Origin: Magnetococcus sp. PR-3
GTDB lineage: Bacteria > Pseudomonadota > Magnetococcia > Magnetococcales > Magnetococcaceae
NCBI RefSeq assembly: GCF_036689865.1
Contig: NZ_JBAHUQ010000018.1
Span: 1 to 64,000 of the forward strand
Length of the DNA stretch: 64,000 bases
Reading direction: 5' to 3'
Shown in pieces: positions 28,131 through 38,024 of the stretch (position 1 is the first letter of the stretch; the number at the start of each line of letters is the position of its first letter). The notes below the pieces were generated by a model. The model was not told where the DNA came from, made no database searches, and worked only from the letters and a program-made list of their open reading frames with translations. Position numbers and translations under genes: made by a program.

Positions 28131-30508
28131 GGGGCCTCCCGCCTACGCGGAGGACGTTGAGCAGGATGTCGTTGCTCTGCTTTTTCAATGGAGATCTCAA
28201 CCCCATGAATGGCCATGGCCGGTAAGGTGAAGTTTAAAACACCCTCGCTATCGGTCTTGATTTGGAGCTGATCATTCCAGCTTTGTTCAGGTGTCGTCAT
28301 GGTGATGTCGTACTGGCCAGGGGTGGCCATTTTCCATTGCATTTCGCCATCACCAAAACCCTGAGCTTTAAAACCCAATTGGTTAGGGCCTTTACGCTTT
28401 AGGTGTGAGACCCACCAACGGGCTTCAATTAAATAGGGCTTTGTGGAATCCCCTAATTTATGGGGGGTCAGGTTATCCCCGATGGAAATAACAGGTTTAG
28501 CAACCGCTCGGTCTAAAGAGACGTAGAGGCTGCCCTGGTGATGACGGTAGCCTAAAACACCCGTTGAGTTGGCCAGGTCAACACGTTTTAAGCTGGCATC
28601 ATCAAAGCGTATGGAACCCAAATCACCATGGTTTTCTATGCGCCAAACATCAGGGTGCTTGCGGTACAGCTTGGCGACCATGGCACCATCAGTTATGGCG
28701 GCAAATTGGCTGGTGGTCACTGGGGCTAAGGGGCGACTGCGGGCATAGTTTAGGTTGTGCAACAGTGCATTAACACTGGCAACGCGTTCCCCGCTGTACA
28801 TGTGGTAATAAATATTCATAGGTTGGAGACGCTTTGGCGTCTCAGTATTCTTCATCGTTTCCACCAGATGCATAAAACCAAAAAAACGGTCGGTCCATAG
28901 ATCGGTGTAGGTATTCTCATTACTAGATGAGGCGTAAACTTGGGTCTCTTTGCCGACATAGCGCCCAAAAGGGCTTACCCAGGCGACAGAGGGAAACTCC
29001 GGATCAAACCGGGTATCTCCACCGTTTAGGTTACGCACTCCTGCTTCACGGGTTGCCCGTACAGCGGCTTCAAAGGGCACGCAATTCCCTGACCATTGCA
29101 GAACTTCAGTTCGTTTTTTTCCGGGTAAGAGAGTGTTAATAAAATCAAAACTACCCTGCATTTCTAACTGCAAGTCAAAGGGTTTAACCGCAAAGGCTCT
29201 AGGACGGCTATAGTGTGAAAAAAGCTTGGTAACTTTGCGTTTTTCATCGGCCTTTTTTTTCTTTAACGCTTTTTCAGCCACCTGCTTCCACCCTTGTGAG
29301 TCAGGTGTTGCAATGGCCGCATTTTTACGTAACCCCACAGAACGTAGAAGATAGTCCATCATATCTGTCTGCTCTTTTTTAGGATAAAGATGCAGGTAGG
29401 GTAGTTCTGCTTCGGGGTCTGGTTTTTCGAAAAAACTCCACTGCAGAGGGTGGCTATAAGTGTGGCTTCCAGCCTCAATATGATCGTAGGAGAAGATTTC
29501 TCGGGCGTTTTTGATGAATTTAGGGCGTCCAAACCAGGATGGATCCAGATCTGCAACCACCGGGGCGATGGTGAGTGGAAGGTCTGGATATCCTTTAACC
29601 ACCTCTTCCAAAATGACATCACTCACATAGCGTAACCCTTTTTTTTGATACTTTTTAACGCGGGTTTCACTACGCCAGGCATCGCCATCGATATGGCTAT
29701 AGTAGATGCGACGGCCCGAAAGGGTCGTGTTGTCTGGCTTGGGGATGTCGTGGGTGGCAAAAGCATCACGGAAAAAACGGAAGGGGTTGATATGCCACTG
29801 GCGGAAAATTTCTTCTTCATGGCTGTGGAAAAAGGCATATTTTTCGGCCACAAAGCCACCATTTTTACTCACAGCAGCCAAAATGTGGGGGCGCTGCTCC
29901 CCAAACTTTGGTTGGGCGGTCAGGATCGGGCGTACATCTTTACGTACTTTATAAACAGGCTGATATTCAGCTAACCCACCTTGGTAGTCTCTTTCGTAAG
30001 GGACGATGGTTCGATCATGGTAGGTTAGCTCCAGGTTGTGGGTGTTGCTTAGCCAGTCTTGATCTGTATCTAACCCCAATAGGTTCCAGAAGGTTTTCAG
30101 TAAGCGTACTGGAACTAGTTTTTCTTTTTTATCCACATTTAAAACAATGGGCCCCATATGTACCAACCGTTTACCGGCCCGCATGGCACGGATACACCAC
30201 TGGATAAAAGGAACAGGATCATCCAGTTGTAAATAGTCAAACCAGATCAGGATGCCTCGAACATTGCCCATCTCACTTAAAGCGGGAAGTTTACCTTGTG
30301 CCGGTAGATGGCGAATGGTTAATCCTAAATTATTGAGAGGCATCTCGGCATTCTGATGTACAGGGGCTAGCGTATATCCCTCTTCATTTTCCCCATTGTA
30401 GAAGGCCAGAATAATACGGTTCTCTGGTTCAAAGGTCGCCGCGGATAGTGCTGCTGGCACTGCCCAGCTTAAAAGAGAGAGAAGCAAAATCAGGCGATAA
30501 AGGATCAT
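28127..30508 (-). CDS. pelA: PelA deacetylase part
   Basis: A 793-aa periplasmic protein with a clear signal peptide (residues 1-23, ILLLSLLSWAVPAALSA). It contains the PelA-type metal-dependent polysaccharide deacetylase motifs: the aspartate region YYSHIDGDAWRSE near residue 270 and the metal-binding pair SHTYSHP near residue 350. The N-terminal region (about 30-250) resembles the reductase-like/GATase-like domain seen before the deacetylase in PelA-related proteins, and the C-terminal part is beta-rich. In the known system this enzyme partially deacetylates Pel before export. The glycoside hydrolase domain normally at the N-terminus of PelA is missing here and is encoded by the preceding gene, overlapping by four bases. 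Confidence 0.9.
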   Translation of the reverse strand: MILYRLILLLSLLSWAVPAALSAATFEPENRIILAFYNGENEEGYTLAPVHQNAEMPLNNLGLTIRHLPAQGKLPALSEMGNVRGILIWFDYLQLDDPVPFIQWCIRAMRAGKRLVHMGPIVLNVDKKEKLVPVRLLKTFWNLLGLDTDQDWLSNTHNLELTYHDRTIVPYERDYQGGLAEYQPVYKVRKDVRPILTAQPKFGEQRPHILAAVSKNGGFVAEKYAFFHSHEEEIFRQWHINPFRFFRDAFATHDIPKPDNTTLSGRRIYYSHIDGDAWRSETRVKKYQKKGLRYVSDVILEEVVKGYPDLPLTIAPVVADLDPSWFGRPKFIKNAREIFSYDHIEAGSHTYSHPLQWSFFEKPDPEAELPYLHLYPKKEQTDMMDYLLRSVGLRKNAAIATPDSQGWKQVAEKALKKKKADEKRKVTKLFSHYSRPRAFAVKPFDLQLEMQGSFDFINTLLPGKKRTEVLQWSGNCVPFEAAVRATREAGVRNLNGGDTRFDPEFPSVAWVSPFGRYVGKETQVYASSSNENTYTDLWTDRFFGFMHLVETMKNTETPKRLQPMNIYYHMYSGERVASVNALLHNLNYARSRPLAPVTTSQFAAITDGAMVAKLYRKHPDVWRIENHGDLGSIRFDDASLKRVDLANSTGVLGYRHHQGSLYVSLDRAVAKPVISIGDNLTPHKLGDSTKPYLIEARWWVSHLKRKGPNQLGFKAQGFGDGEMQWKMATPGQYDITMTTPEQSWNDQLQIKTDSEGVLNFTLPAMAIHGVEISIEKAEQRHPAQRPPRRREAP

Positions 30509-31377
30509 GGCTGTGGCACCAATTGATCCAGCAGATGTGTGGCAATATAAGGGGTAAAGCCATTTTTTTTCTGCTCTTTCGCTATGCTGGCCAGACCTGC
30601 TTTATCTTTGGGGTCCCAGTAATCCAGCGTAAAAACCTGTAAATGGGGTGCGCCCTTTTTGGCCTTTTTTAAGATATTTACCTGGGCGTTATAGATGGTA
30701 TTGGGTACATGTACGTAGCGCTTATCTTGAAAATCAAACTTAGTATAGACCGCCTCTCCCAACACCATATCAATGGTTGACTGTATTTTGGGTAAGATGG
30801 CATAGCCACGATTGACCATAATAAGCATATCGGGATAGTGCAGACGAATGGCATGGATTAAGTTAATGGCTGCTTGAGCCATGCCTTTAAACTGTTTAGG
30901 GTTTTGCTGTTCCAGGTAAGGCGGGTTGTCTAGCGTGTCAATAAAAATGCCTTGGAACCCTTGTTGAAGAATGTCTGGAATTAAGGTTTCCAGAACCCGT
31001 TTGGTCCAAAGAGGACTTCGAACATCAACAAAGTAGCTGCCTTTCCAGTAGGCATTCTCCTGTAGGAGAATATCTTCTTCCTTGACCTTCGCAAAATAGT
31101 CTCGGTGTTGACCCACTTCGCCTAAACTTAAATAACCTAATAATGTTTTGTCTTGCTCTAAAAGGGGGGGGATGGGGGGATGAAAGGTGCTATCTAAAAC
31201 CACTAACTCATAATCATTAAAATCTTGGGTAGATGCTTTGTTCGCATAATAGACCGCCCAGCTGTCAATACGGTACTGTAAGCCGGAGGCATAGGAAGGG
31301 AGTGGGGAGAGGTATAACAGCCAGCTAAAGACAAAGAGTGGTATCCATTTGAACATGCCCGTGTCGAACCGTGCCAT
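30505..31377 (-). CDS. pelA: PelA hydrolase part (GH114/GH166-like)
   Basis: A protein of about 290 aa with a signal peptide ending near PLPSYASG. The body is a TIM-barrel hydrolase like the alpha-1,4-galactosaminidase domain of PelA: WAVYYANKASTQDFNDYELVVLD, LLGYLSLGEVGQH, GIFIDTLDN, and an acidic MVLGEAVYTKFDF that may hold the catalytic Glu. Start choice is uncertain: the frame extends to a GTG at 31437, and ATGs lie at 31377 and 31356; the last would give the tidiest signal peptide, and none has a strong ribosome site. It is the first gene of the Pel operon and overlaps the deacetylase gene by four bases. Its likely role is trimming Pel during secretion. Confidence 0.86.
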   Translation of the reverse strand: MARFDTGMFKWIPLFVFSWLLYLSPLPSYASGLQYRIDSWAVYYANKASTQDFNDYELVVLDSTFHPPIPPLLEQDKTLLGYLSLGEVGQHRDYFAKVKEEDILLQENAYWKGSYFVDVRSPLWTKRVLETLIPDILQQGFQGIFIDTLDNPPYLEQQNPKQFKGMAQAAINLIHAIRLHYPDMLIMVNRGYAILPKIQSTIDMVLGEAVYTKFDFQDKRYVHVPNTIYNAQVNILKKAKKGAPHLQVFTLDYWDPKDKAGLASIAKEQKKNGFTPYIATHLLDQLVPQP

Positions 31378-31437
31378 CGAGTACACAGCATTTTTTTGTA
31401 CTCTTTTTGTCGGATCTATGGTGAAAAAAAGGGGCAC

Positions 31438-32124
31438 GGTAGCAATCCATCTCTTTGGTGCTTATGCACATGACATGCTGGGTATCACTTTATGTGACCC
31501 CGGCGATCTTTTAAGCTGGTCTGATTTTTGGGTTAACTTCTAACTATACAATAACTTATTGTCTGGTATCTTCCTCTTTTTCCCTCTGTTTTTCTGGTTG
31601 CCCTCTCTTGGGCTTGGTTTTGACGATACCCGCCAAAAATGTTGATGCTCATGACAGTTCATAAACAACTCGAGTGTCAAATGGAAGAAAAACATTCATT
31701 TTGACCTAAAATATTGATATTTTGAGGAAATATAACGAAAAATCACAAGAAAATGTGGGTAGATCTTGGTGCTATGTTGCCAGGTATATTTAAGGAAGCG
31801 TACCGGACTTTCGGGGCGAGTTTTATTTTAAGTGCTGTGTTAATAAATGGATAGTTTTGTTTTGCTGCAAAAGGGTCTCGGTGTGGTTTGTTGATCATTA
31901 ATCGGCAGAAAATTCTATGGTGACAGAGCCCATCGAGAACATCCCCTATTTGGGGATTAAATCGGTATCCTTTTTCTACAATATGTTTGATGATGTCATA
32001 ATGAGCAAGTTTCGCTCTGTTTTATGAACAGAGCGGGGGGAGGTTTCTCTTATCCTTTCTCAAAGCCTCTTTTAACGGCTTTAAGATACGCTGTGACAAG
32101 CTGACAACTCGGACTGACAAAATT
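31438..32124. promoter_or_regulatory. Divergent promoter region between the Pel operon and c-di-GMP genes
   Basis: This AT-rich region of almost 700 bases contains no convincing gene. It holds a perfect 15-bp palindrome ACAATAACTTATTGT at 31548-31562 and an AT-rich inverted repeat around 31708-31724. Both the Pel operon (leftward) and the GGDEF-like gene (rightward) must be transcribed from here. The palindrome is a candidate operator; which regulator binds is unknown. Confidence 0.45.
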
Positions 32125-32139
32125 GTGGGTAGTGGTCGT

Positions 32140-34203
32140 ATGCAAACGGAAAACAAAATAGAGCAGGATTCCCAACAGATCCAAAACCCTACTTCCAAAC
32201 TGTTCTTTGGGTGGAAGTTGACACCCCCGTTTACCTTAAAGCGTATTGTTCATCATCATTACTTAACATCAGCCTTGGTGCCTATTTTGGCCATTGATCT
32301 GGTGCTGTTGCTCTTATACTTCGGTATTACCAGTTATCTCTCTCAGCATAATGGTGAGGCGCTTAGGCAGACAGCTTTAACCAATATGCATGGCTTTATC
32401 CAACGTGAAGCGCAAAATCTGAATCAGCGCTTGGCTGAGATCAGCCGGACAGCGCTGTTATTACAGGATCAGCATAGTCGTTTTTTTCAAATGGCCCCTT
32501 GGCAGGGGCTCGCCTTGCCTTATGGAGAGCCTGAGTTTGCGACCCATACCAACGGTGCTTACCATAAACGTAAGGATAATGGGGGTAGCAGCCTCTACTA
32601 CTCCAGTGGTGAGGTGATGGATGCCCAGCAAAAAGCCAAAGCCCGTGCATCCGAATGGTTAGACCCTATGTTGAAAAAGGTCGTGAATACACACCCTTTG
32701 GTGGCACAAGCCTATCTCAATACCCACGATAATATGAACCGTCTCTACCCCTTTATGGTAGATGCCCCTGGGCAATATGGCGCATCACTGGATATGGAAG
32801 TGTACAACTTCTACTATCTGGCCGATCCCAAACATAATCCTCAGCGCAAACCTGTCTGGACCAATACCTATTTAGATCCTGCTGGACAGGGGTGGATGGT
32901 CTCCTGTGTTGTGCCCATTTATAATGGAGACTTAATGGAAGGGGTCACGGGGCTGGATGTGACCATTCGTAATTTTGTGGATCATGTGCTCTCATTAAAA
33001 CTGCCCTGGTCGGGCAGTGCATTCTTGCTGGATGAACGCGGTACCATTTTGGCAATGCCCCCGCGTATTGAGGAGATTCTTGGGCTTAAAGAGCTCAAAG
33101 AACACGTCTATAAAGAGACGGTGGAACGTACAGTACTGCGCCCTGAAGCCTATAATATTCTTAAACACCCTGACCCTTATGTGCAGGAGCAGTTTCATAA
33201 ACTGTTAGGGGGGGAGGCCGAGCAGGGGGTGCTGGCAACCAAAGGTAGTCGTTTTCTGCTGGCTCACCAAAAGGTCCCTGAAACCGGCTGGAAGTTGGTG
33301 ACGTTGGTGGATGAATCGGTCCTGCTTAGTGCCCAACATCGGTTGGATGCCCTTGCCCAACGTATTGGCTTGCTGGCGGGGGTGGGGGTGGTTCTTTTTT
33401 ATGTTCTATTTTTCCTCTACTTAAGCCGGAAATCCCTAAAACTATCTGGCATTATTACCCAACCTTTGCAGCAGTTGGCCAATCAAGCACGTAATTTTGG
33501 CCGTCGGTTGGGGGGGGCGCCTCTGAGTCGTGTTGGGGTGGTTGAGGTGGATAGTTTAACTGATACCTTCAATACCATGACCCGTGAGCTGGAGCACCGA
33601 ACCGAAAAGTTGATTGAGATGCAGATAGAGTCTCAATTACATGCGGAAAAAGCCAAGCTGTATGCTCGGCAGGTCTGTACGGATGCGCTGACCGGGCTTT
33701 ATACCGCGAGTGAAATGGTTTCCCTCGCCGGGCGGGAGATGGCACGTAGTCGGCGCTACCATCAACCCTTGAGTCTGCTTTTGGTGCATCTTTCAGATCC
33801 ATCCCAAGCTAGCGGGCAAGAGAGCCCACATTCGTTAGAAGCACGGGTTAAAGGGTTGGCCAATCTCTTATCTGAACTGCTACGAGAAGTGGATATGATT
33901 GGGCGCTGGCAAGAAGATCAGTTTTTAATCCTCTCCCCAGCAACAGAGCTTAAAGAAATGGCTCTGCTGGCAGAGCGGTTGGAGCTGGAACTGGGAAATC
34001 GCATTCTTGATGGTGTGGGCCACATTAAACTGGCCATGAGTGTTGTGCAGCTACAGGATGAGGTCGAGGCCCCTTCACTGATACAAACGGCCCAAAAAGT
34101 TTTAGACCATGTTATTGAGAGTGAGGGGCGTGGCGTACTGGTTGTTACCCCTCAGGGGCGGCAGTGGCTTACAGAGTATCTTCAGGCTTCTGCGCGTAGA
34201 TGA
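32140..34203 (+). CDS. Membrane sensor with Cache-like, HAMP and degenerate GGDEF domain
   Basis: A protein of about 687 aa with two membrane segments (about residues 45-67 and 410-430) framing a periplasmic dCache-like domain (GSSLYYSSGEVMDA, PVWTNTYLDPAGQGWMVS, GLDVTIRNF). A HAMP-like linker and a diguanylate cyclase fold follow (TDALTGLYTASEMVSL). The catalytic GGDEF site reads WQEDQF (around 33907-33924), so cyclase activity is very unlikely; it may act as a receptor or a scaffold. The ATG at 32140 is chosen; a GTG at 32125 is also in frame, and neither has a clear ribosome site. It lies divergent from the Pel operon and upstream of an intact GGDEF-EAL gene, suggesting a part in c-di-GMP control of Pel, which is an inference. 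Confidence 0.8.
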   Translation: MQTENKIEQDSQQIQNPTSKLFFGWKLTPPFTLKRIVHHHYLTSALVPILAIDLVLLLLYFGITSYLSQHNGEALRQTALTNMHGFIQREAQNLNQRLAEISRTALLLQDQHSRFFQMAPWQGLALPYGEPEFATHTNGAYHKRKDNGGSSLYYSSGEVMDAQQKAKARASEWLDPMLKKVVNTHPLVAQAYLNTHDNMNRLYPFMVDAPGQYGASLDMEVYNFYYLADPKHNPQRKPVWTNTYLDPAGQGWMVSCVVPIYNGDLMEGVTGLDVTIRNFVDHVLSLKLPWSGSAFLLDERGTILAMPPRIEEILGLKELKEHVYKETVERTVLRPEAYNILKHPDPYVQEQFHKLLGGEAEQGVLATKGSRFLLAHQKVPETGWKLVTLVDESVLLSAQHRLDALAQRIGLLAGVGVVLFYVLFFLYLSRKSLKLSGIITQPLQQLANQARNFGRRLGGAPLSRVGVVEVDSLTDTFNTMTRELEHRTEKLIEMQIESQLHAEKAKLYARQVCTDALTGLYTASEMVSLAGREMARSRRYHQPLSLLLVHLSDPSQASGQESPHSLEARVKGLANLLSELLREVDMIGRWQEDQFLILSPATELKEMALLAERLELELGNRILDGVGHIKLAMSVVQLQDEVEAPSLIQTAQKVLDHVIESEGRGVLVVTPQGRQWLTEYLQASARR

Positions 34204-34607
34204 TGGTACGCTGTATAAGGCATGGTTTGACTGGTTGGTAGGAGATGGCCATAAGCCCAGAGGCTGAAGTAACCGTTGTCCACATCCGTTAAGAATAGTC
34301 CACAAGTTTAGTGGCTTAGTTGATGGTGTGGCACACTCTTTTTTTAGTAAAGGGTCTGTTTAAATGTCTTTTATGACCTTTCAAGAATGTTTGATCCTAT
34401 TGCCAAGATCTCACAAATTGTTACTGTGATTCCATAACAGGAAAAAAACGGTTAACCTGCAAAAGTTACAAATATTTTTTAGGTCACATGTTTGTGCTGT
34501 AGTGGCGTCTCTTCCAATCCGATTAAAATCTAAGAGTCTGTTCCGGTTTATGGCGCCTGTGCTTGGGGCGTGATTTTTATGTAAGTTATGGTAAGAAAGT
34601 TCACTGG
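34204..34607. other. Intergenic region before the GGDEF-EAL gene
   Basis: About 400 AT-rich bases with no supported gene and no clear terminator for the upstream sensor gene. A promoter for the GGDEF-EAL gene probably lies here. An alternative in-frame TTG start for that gene at 34563 is considered unlikely. Confidence 0.35.
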
Positions 34608-37600
34608 ATGAAAAGCTTAACCCATAAACTGGTTTTCTTTTTTAGTGTTTTAGTGGTGGTTATCGCCATCATTTCAGGCTGGTTTTCTCATCAACAGATT
34701 CAGCAACTTTTGGTTGAGCGTGCGTTTGACGATTTGACGTTGCAGATGCATGGTAAGGTTCGTGGTTTTACACGGGGGTATGAGGAGTCTACCAATGAGG
34801 TGCTGTTCTTAGCATCCGCACCCGCCGTTCGGGGCATGCTGCGTGCCAAAAAAGCCCATGGTGCAGATCCTCTGGATGGCAGTCGTGAGCAGGTTTTACG
34901 TATCCGTCTGGCCAAATTGTTCCAAGAGTTCATGTTGCGTCATCCAGACACCTTTCAGATCCGTCTGATCGGTTCTTCTCCGGAAGGAAAAGAGTGGGTC
35001 CGGGTGGAGATGCAAGAGAAACAGCCGGTTGTTATTCCCCAAAATCAGCTGCAATCCAAAGGGCATCGAGACTACGTCAAACAGACGTTGGCGCTTAAGC
35101 AGGGACAGATCCATTTTTCATCCCTTGATCTTAACCGTGAGCATGGCAAGGTCGTCAAACCTCACATGCCTACCTTGCGGATCGCCACTCCGGTTTACTA
35201 TGACGGTCAATCTGAAGCGCTTTTAGTCATTAATAAACATGTAGGTCCAGCGCTGGATCAGTTCAGCCGTGATTTCCCCTGGCAAGGTCAGCTGTATCTG
35301 GTTGAGCCAGACCAGCTCAGCTATTTGTACCATCCAGATAAAGCGAAGCAGTTTGGTAAAGAGCTTGGTCACTCTTGGCGTCTTGGGAGTGAGTTTTCAG
35401 AATGGGCAAAAAACATCTCATCGCTACAGACCGTTATGGATGGCGATCGTGTCAGCTCTTTTGAAGAGGGAGATAAACTGACCCATATGTCCTGGTTTGA
35501 GCTGGGCAAGGGGCAGGAGTTAGGGCTTATCTACTCGGTTTCTCGTGAGCAGATTTTGGGACCCTTCCAGGAGATGCCGCGGCGCAATCTTTTTGTGACT
35601 TTGGGTTTGATGATGTTAGCGATGGTTGGTGTGGTGCTGTTTGCCCGCTCTGTCACCAGCCCGTTACGCCACCTTGCTGAAGTGATGTTCCACTATGGTC
35701 AAGGAGAGTCCCGCCCGCTGAAGTTATCCCCTCGGGGTGACGAAGTGGGGCGGATGGCGGAAACTTTTGTCGAGATGCGGCGTGGTATTGAAGCCCGTAC
35801 ACAAGCGTTGGAAGAGGAAGAAAAGCGCCTAAACTCAGTTTTTGATTCAGCTGTTGATGGAATTTTGATCATTAACAGTCAAGGGGTGGTTGAGCGCTAT
35901 AATCAAGGTGCCGTCAAGCTGTTTGGCTATGAATCTGAAGAGGTGTTGGGGCAGAATGTTTCCATACTGATGGGGGCGCAGTTAGCTGCAGAGCATGATG
36001 GGTATATTCTGCGCTTTTTAAGAGAAGGTGGCGATCGTGTTGTGGGGAGTAGCCGCGAAGTCGAAGCTTGCAATAAACAAGGTGAGGCCCTGCCTATTCA
36101 GCTCTCTGTCAGCCATTTTCGCTATGGTGGTGAAGACTTTTTCACCGGTATTTGCCACGATCTGCGCCAGCAATACTGGCTGCAAGCCGCGCTTAAAAAG
36201 GCCAATGAGCATTTAGAGCAGGAAGTCGCAGAACGTACCGCCGACTTGACCCAGGCAAACCAAGCCCTTACCCAGGAGTCCTCTGAACACCAAGGTACCC
36301 AAGCCAAACTGTTTTTGGTTAATCAGATCATTGCTAAAGCCAGACAGGCCATCGTCATTACCAATGCTGATAACAAGATAATGGATGTAAACCCTGCCTA
36401 TGAAGAGTTGACAGGGTTTAGTAAAGCTCAGGTGTTGGGGCAGGATCCTGCTGTCGGTAAATCGGGCCGGCATGATGCCGCTTTTTATGGGCGCATGTGG
36501 CAAGGTCTGGTTGATCATAACCATTGGGAAGGTGAGGTTTGGGATCGCCGTTCTGATGGTTCGATCTACCCGAAGTATTTAAGCATAGACCGTATCTTGG
36601 ATAATGAAGGAACGGTGCTGAACTATGTTGCGATGTTCCAAGATCTGACGGAACAAAAAGCAACAGAGGAGGAGCTCGAGCGGCTCTCTCACTACGATCA
36701 ATTAACCGGATTACCCAACCGGGCTCTTTTCCGAAACCGTTTAGAGCACGAGTTTATGGTGGCAGATCGCCATGATAAAAGTGTGGCACTGGTACTGATT
36801 AATCTGGACCGCTTTAAGCAAATTAACGACTCCTTTGGCTTTACTGTTGGGGATAAGCTGCTGGCTGAAGTGGCCAAACGCTTAGAGCAGTTGGTGCGCA
36901 AAACGGATTTGATTGCGCGTCGAGAGAACCGGCAAGAGCGTGACTCTGACACCATCTCAAGACTGGGGGGGGATGAGTTCTCCATTATTTTAGCCGAACT
37001 GCGTGCGGCTGAAGATGCAGCGATTGTGGCGCGTCGTACCGTTGCTTTATTGGAGGAGCCTTATGAGATTGAAGGGCAAGAGGTGTTTTTGGGGGGGAGT
37101 CTAGGGATCTCTATCTATCCTCAAAATGCGGAGAGTCTGAACGGAATGATCCAATGTGCGGAACGGGCATTGGGTAAGGCAAAAGAGGGTGGGCGTGGCA
37201 CCTTCCGTTTTTATTCAGAAGAGATGAACCGGCACAGTGCGGAACAGGTCCGTTTAGAGACAGAATTACGACGGGCTGTTCATGAAGAGAAGTTTAAGCT
37301 CTTTTATCAACCAAAGTTGGAGCTTGCGACAGGGCGGGTTGAAGGGATAGAGGCACTCATTCGCTGGCCCCACTCTGACGGTGGTATGGTCTCTCCCGCA
37401 GAGTTCATTCCCCTAACGGAGGAGACTGGTTTAATTGTTCCACTGGGGCGCTGGATCTTACAACAAGCATGTGCGGATGCCGTCGCGCTTAATAAACATC
37501 GAGAGCATCCACTCCGTGTGGCCGTTAATCTATCGGCCAAGCAGTTCCAGCAAGAGGACTTAGCTCAGGTTGTGTTGCGGGTTATGGATGAAACAGGGAT

Positions 37601-38024
37601 TGATGCCGCGCAATTGGAGCTTGAAGTAACCGAGAGCATGGTGATGGGGAATGTGGATGAAGCCATCAATACCATGAGTATTTTAAAAGGTTTGGGCTTG
37701 ACTCTTTCCATCGATGACTTTGGAACAGGTTACTCTTCCCTCTCTTACCTAAAGCGCTTCCCGGTGGATGCACTTAAAGTGGATCAATCTTTTGTGCGAG
37801 ATCTGGAAGTTGATTCAGAAGATGCTGCCATTGTTCATGCGGTCTGCAACTTGGGTGAAAGTTTGGGTATGAAAGTGGTTGCTGAAGGGATTGAGACGCA
37901 GCAACAGATGGACTTTCTAAAACAGTTGAACTGTGAGACAGGACAAGGGTTCTTTATTGCCAAGCCTATGCCTATTGAGGCTTTGAAAGAGTTCCTTAAG
38001 CGTTATGAGGAAGGTGCCGCTTGA
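34608..38024 (+). CDS. Membrane GGDEF-EAL protein with Cache, HAMP and PAS domains
   Basis: About 1138 aa from the ATG at 34608, which directly precedes the first membrane segment (KLVFFFSVLVVVIAIISGWF). A periplasmic sensor domain follows (to about 330), then a second membrane segment, HAMP, two PAS domains (about 420-530 and 590-700), GGDEF and EAL. The GGDEF motif is intact (RLGGDEFSIIL) with an RDSD inhibitory site just ahead. The EAL domain has EALIRW, NLSAKQF, DDFGTGYSS and VVAEGIET, so phosphodiesterase activity is expected. An insertion of about 14 residues lies between RKTDLIAR and RDSDTISR, looking like a short internal duplication ahead of GGDEF. It turns over c-di-GMP at the inner membrane in response to a periplasmic or redox signal. 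Its 3' end overlaps convergent arsJ by 22 bases. Confidence 0.92.
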   Translation: MKSLTHKLVFFFSVLVVVIAIISGWFSHQQIQQLLVERAFDDLTLQMHGKVRGFTRGYEESTNEVLFLASAPAVRGMLRAKKAHGADPLDGSREQVLRIRLAKLFQEFMLRHPDTFQIRLIGSSPEGKEWVRVEMQEKQPVVIPQNQLQSKGHRDYVKQTLALKQGQIHFSSLDLNREHGKVVKPHMPTLRIATPVYYDGQSEALLVINKHVGPALDQFSRDFPWQGQLYLVEPDQLSYLYHPDKAKQFGKELGHSWRLGSEFSEWAKNISSLQTVMDGDRVSSFEEGDKLTHMSWFELGKGQELGLIYSVSREQILGPFQEMPRRNLFVTLGLMMLAMVGVVLFARSVTSPLRHLAEVMFHYGQGESRPLKLSPRGDEVGRMAETFVEMRRGIEARTQALEEEEKRLNSVFDSAVDGILIINSQGVVERYNQGAVKLFGYESEEVLGQNVSILMGAQLAAEHDGYILRFLREGGDRVVGSSREVEACNKQGEALPIQLSVSHFRYGGEDFFTGICHDLRQQYWLQAALKKANEHLEQEVAERTADLTQANQALTQESSEHQGTQAKLFLVNQIIAKARQAIVITNADNKIMDVNPAYEELTGFSKAQVLGQDPAVGKSGRHDAAFYGRMWQGLVDHNHWEGEVWDRRSDGSIYPKYLSIDRILDNEGTVLNYVAMFQDLTEQKATEEELERLSHYDQLTGLPNRALFRNRLEHEFMVADRHDKSVALVLINLDRFKQINDSFGFTVGDKLLAEVAKRLEQLVRKTDLIARRENRQERDSDTISRLGGDEFSIILAELRAAEDAAIVARRTVALLEEPYEIEGQEVFLGGSLGISIYPQNAESLNGMIQCAERALGKAKEGGRGTFRFYSEEMNRHSAEQVRLETELRRAVHEEKFKLFYQPKLELATGRVEGIEALIRWPHSDGGMVSPAEFIPLTEETGLIVPLGRWILQQACADAVALNKHREHPLRVAVNLSAKQFQQEDLAQVVLRVMDETGIDAAQLELEVTESMVMGNVDEAINTMSILKGLGLTLSIDDFGTGYSSLSYLKRFPVDALKVDQSFVRDLEVDSEDAAIVHAVCNLGESLGMKVVAEGIETQQQMDFLKQLNCETGQGFFIAKPMPIEALKEFLKRYEEGAA

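Noticed and set aside
25425-30508. Frameshift or sequencing error as the cause of split PelA and PelB
   Set aside because: Each downstream part has its own start codon, export signal and ATGA overlap, which a frameshift would not produce.
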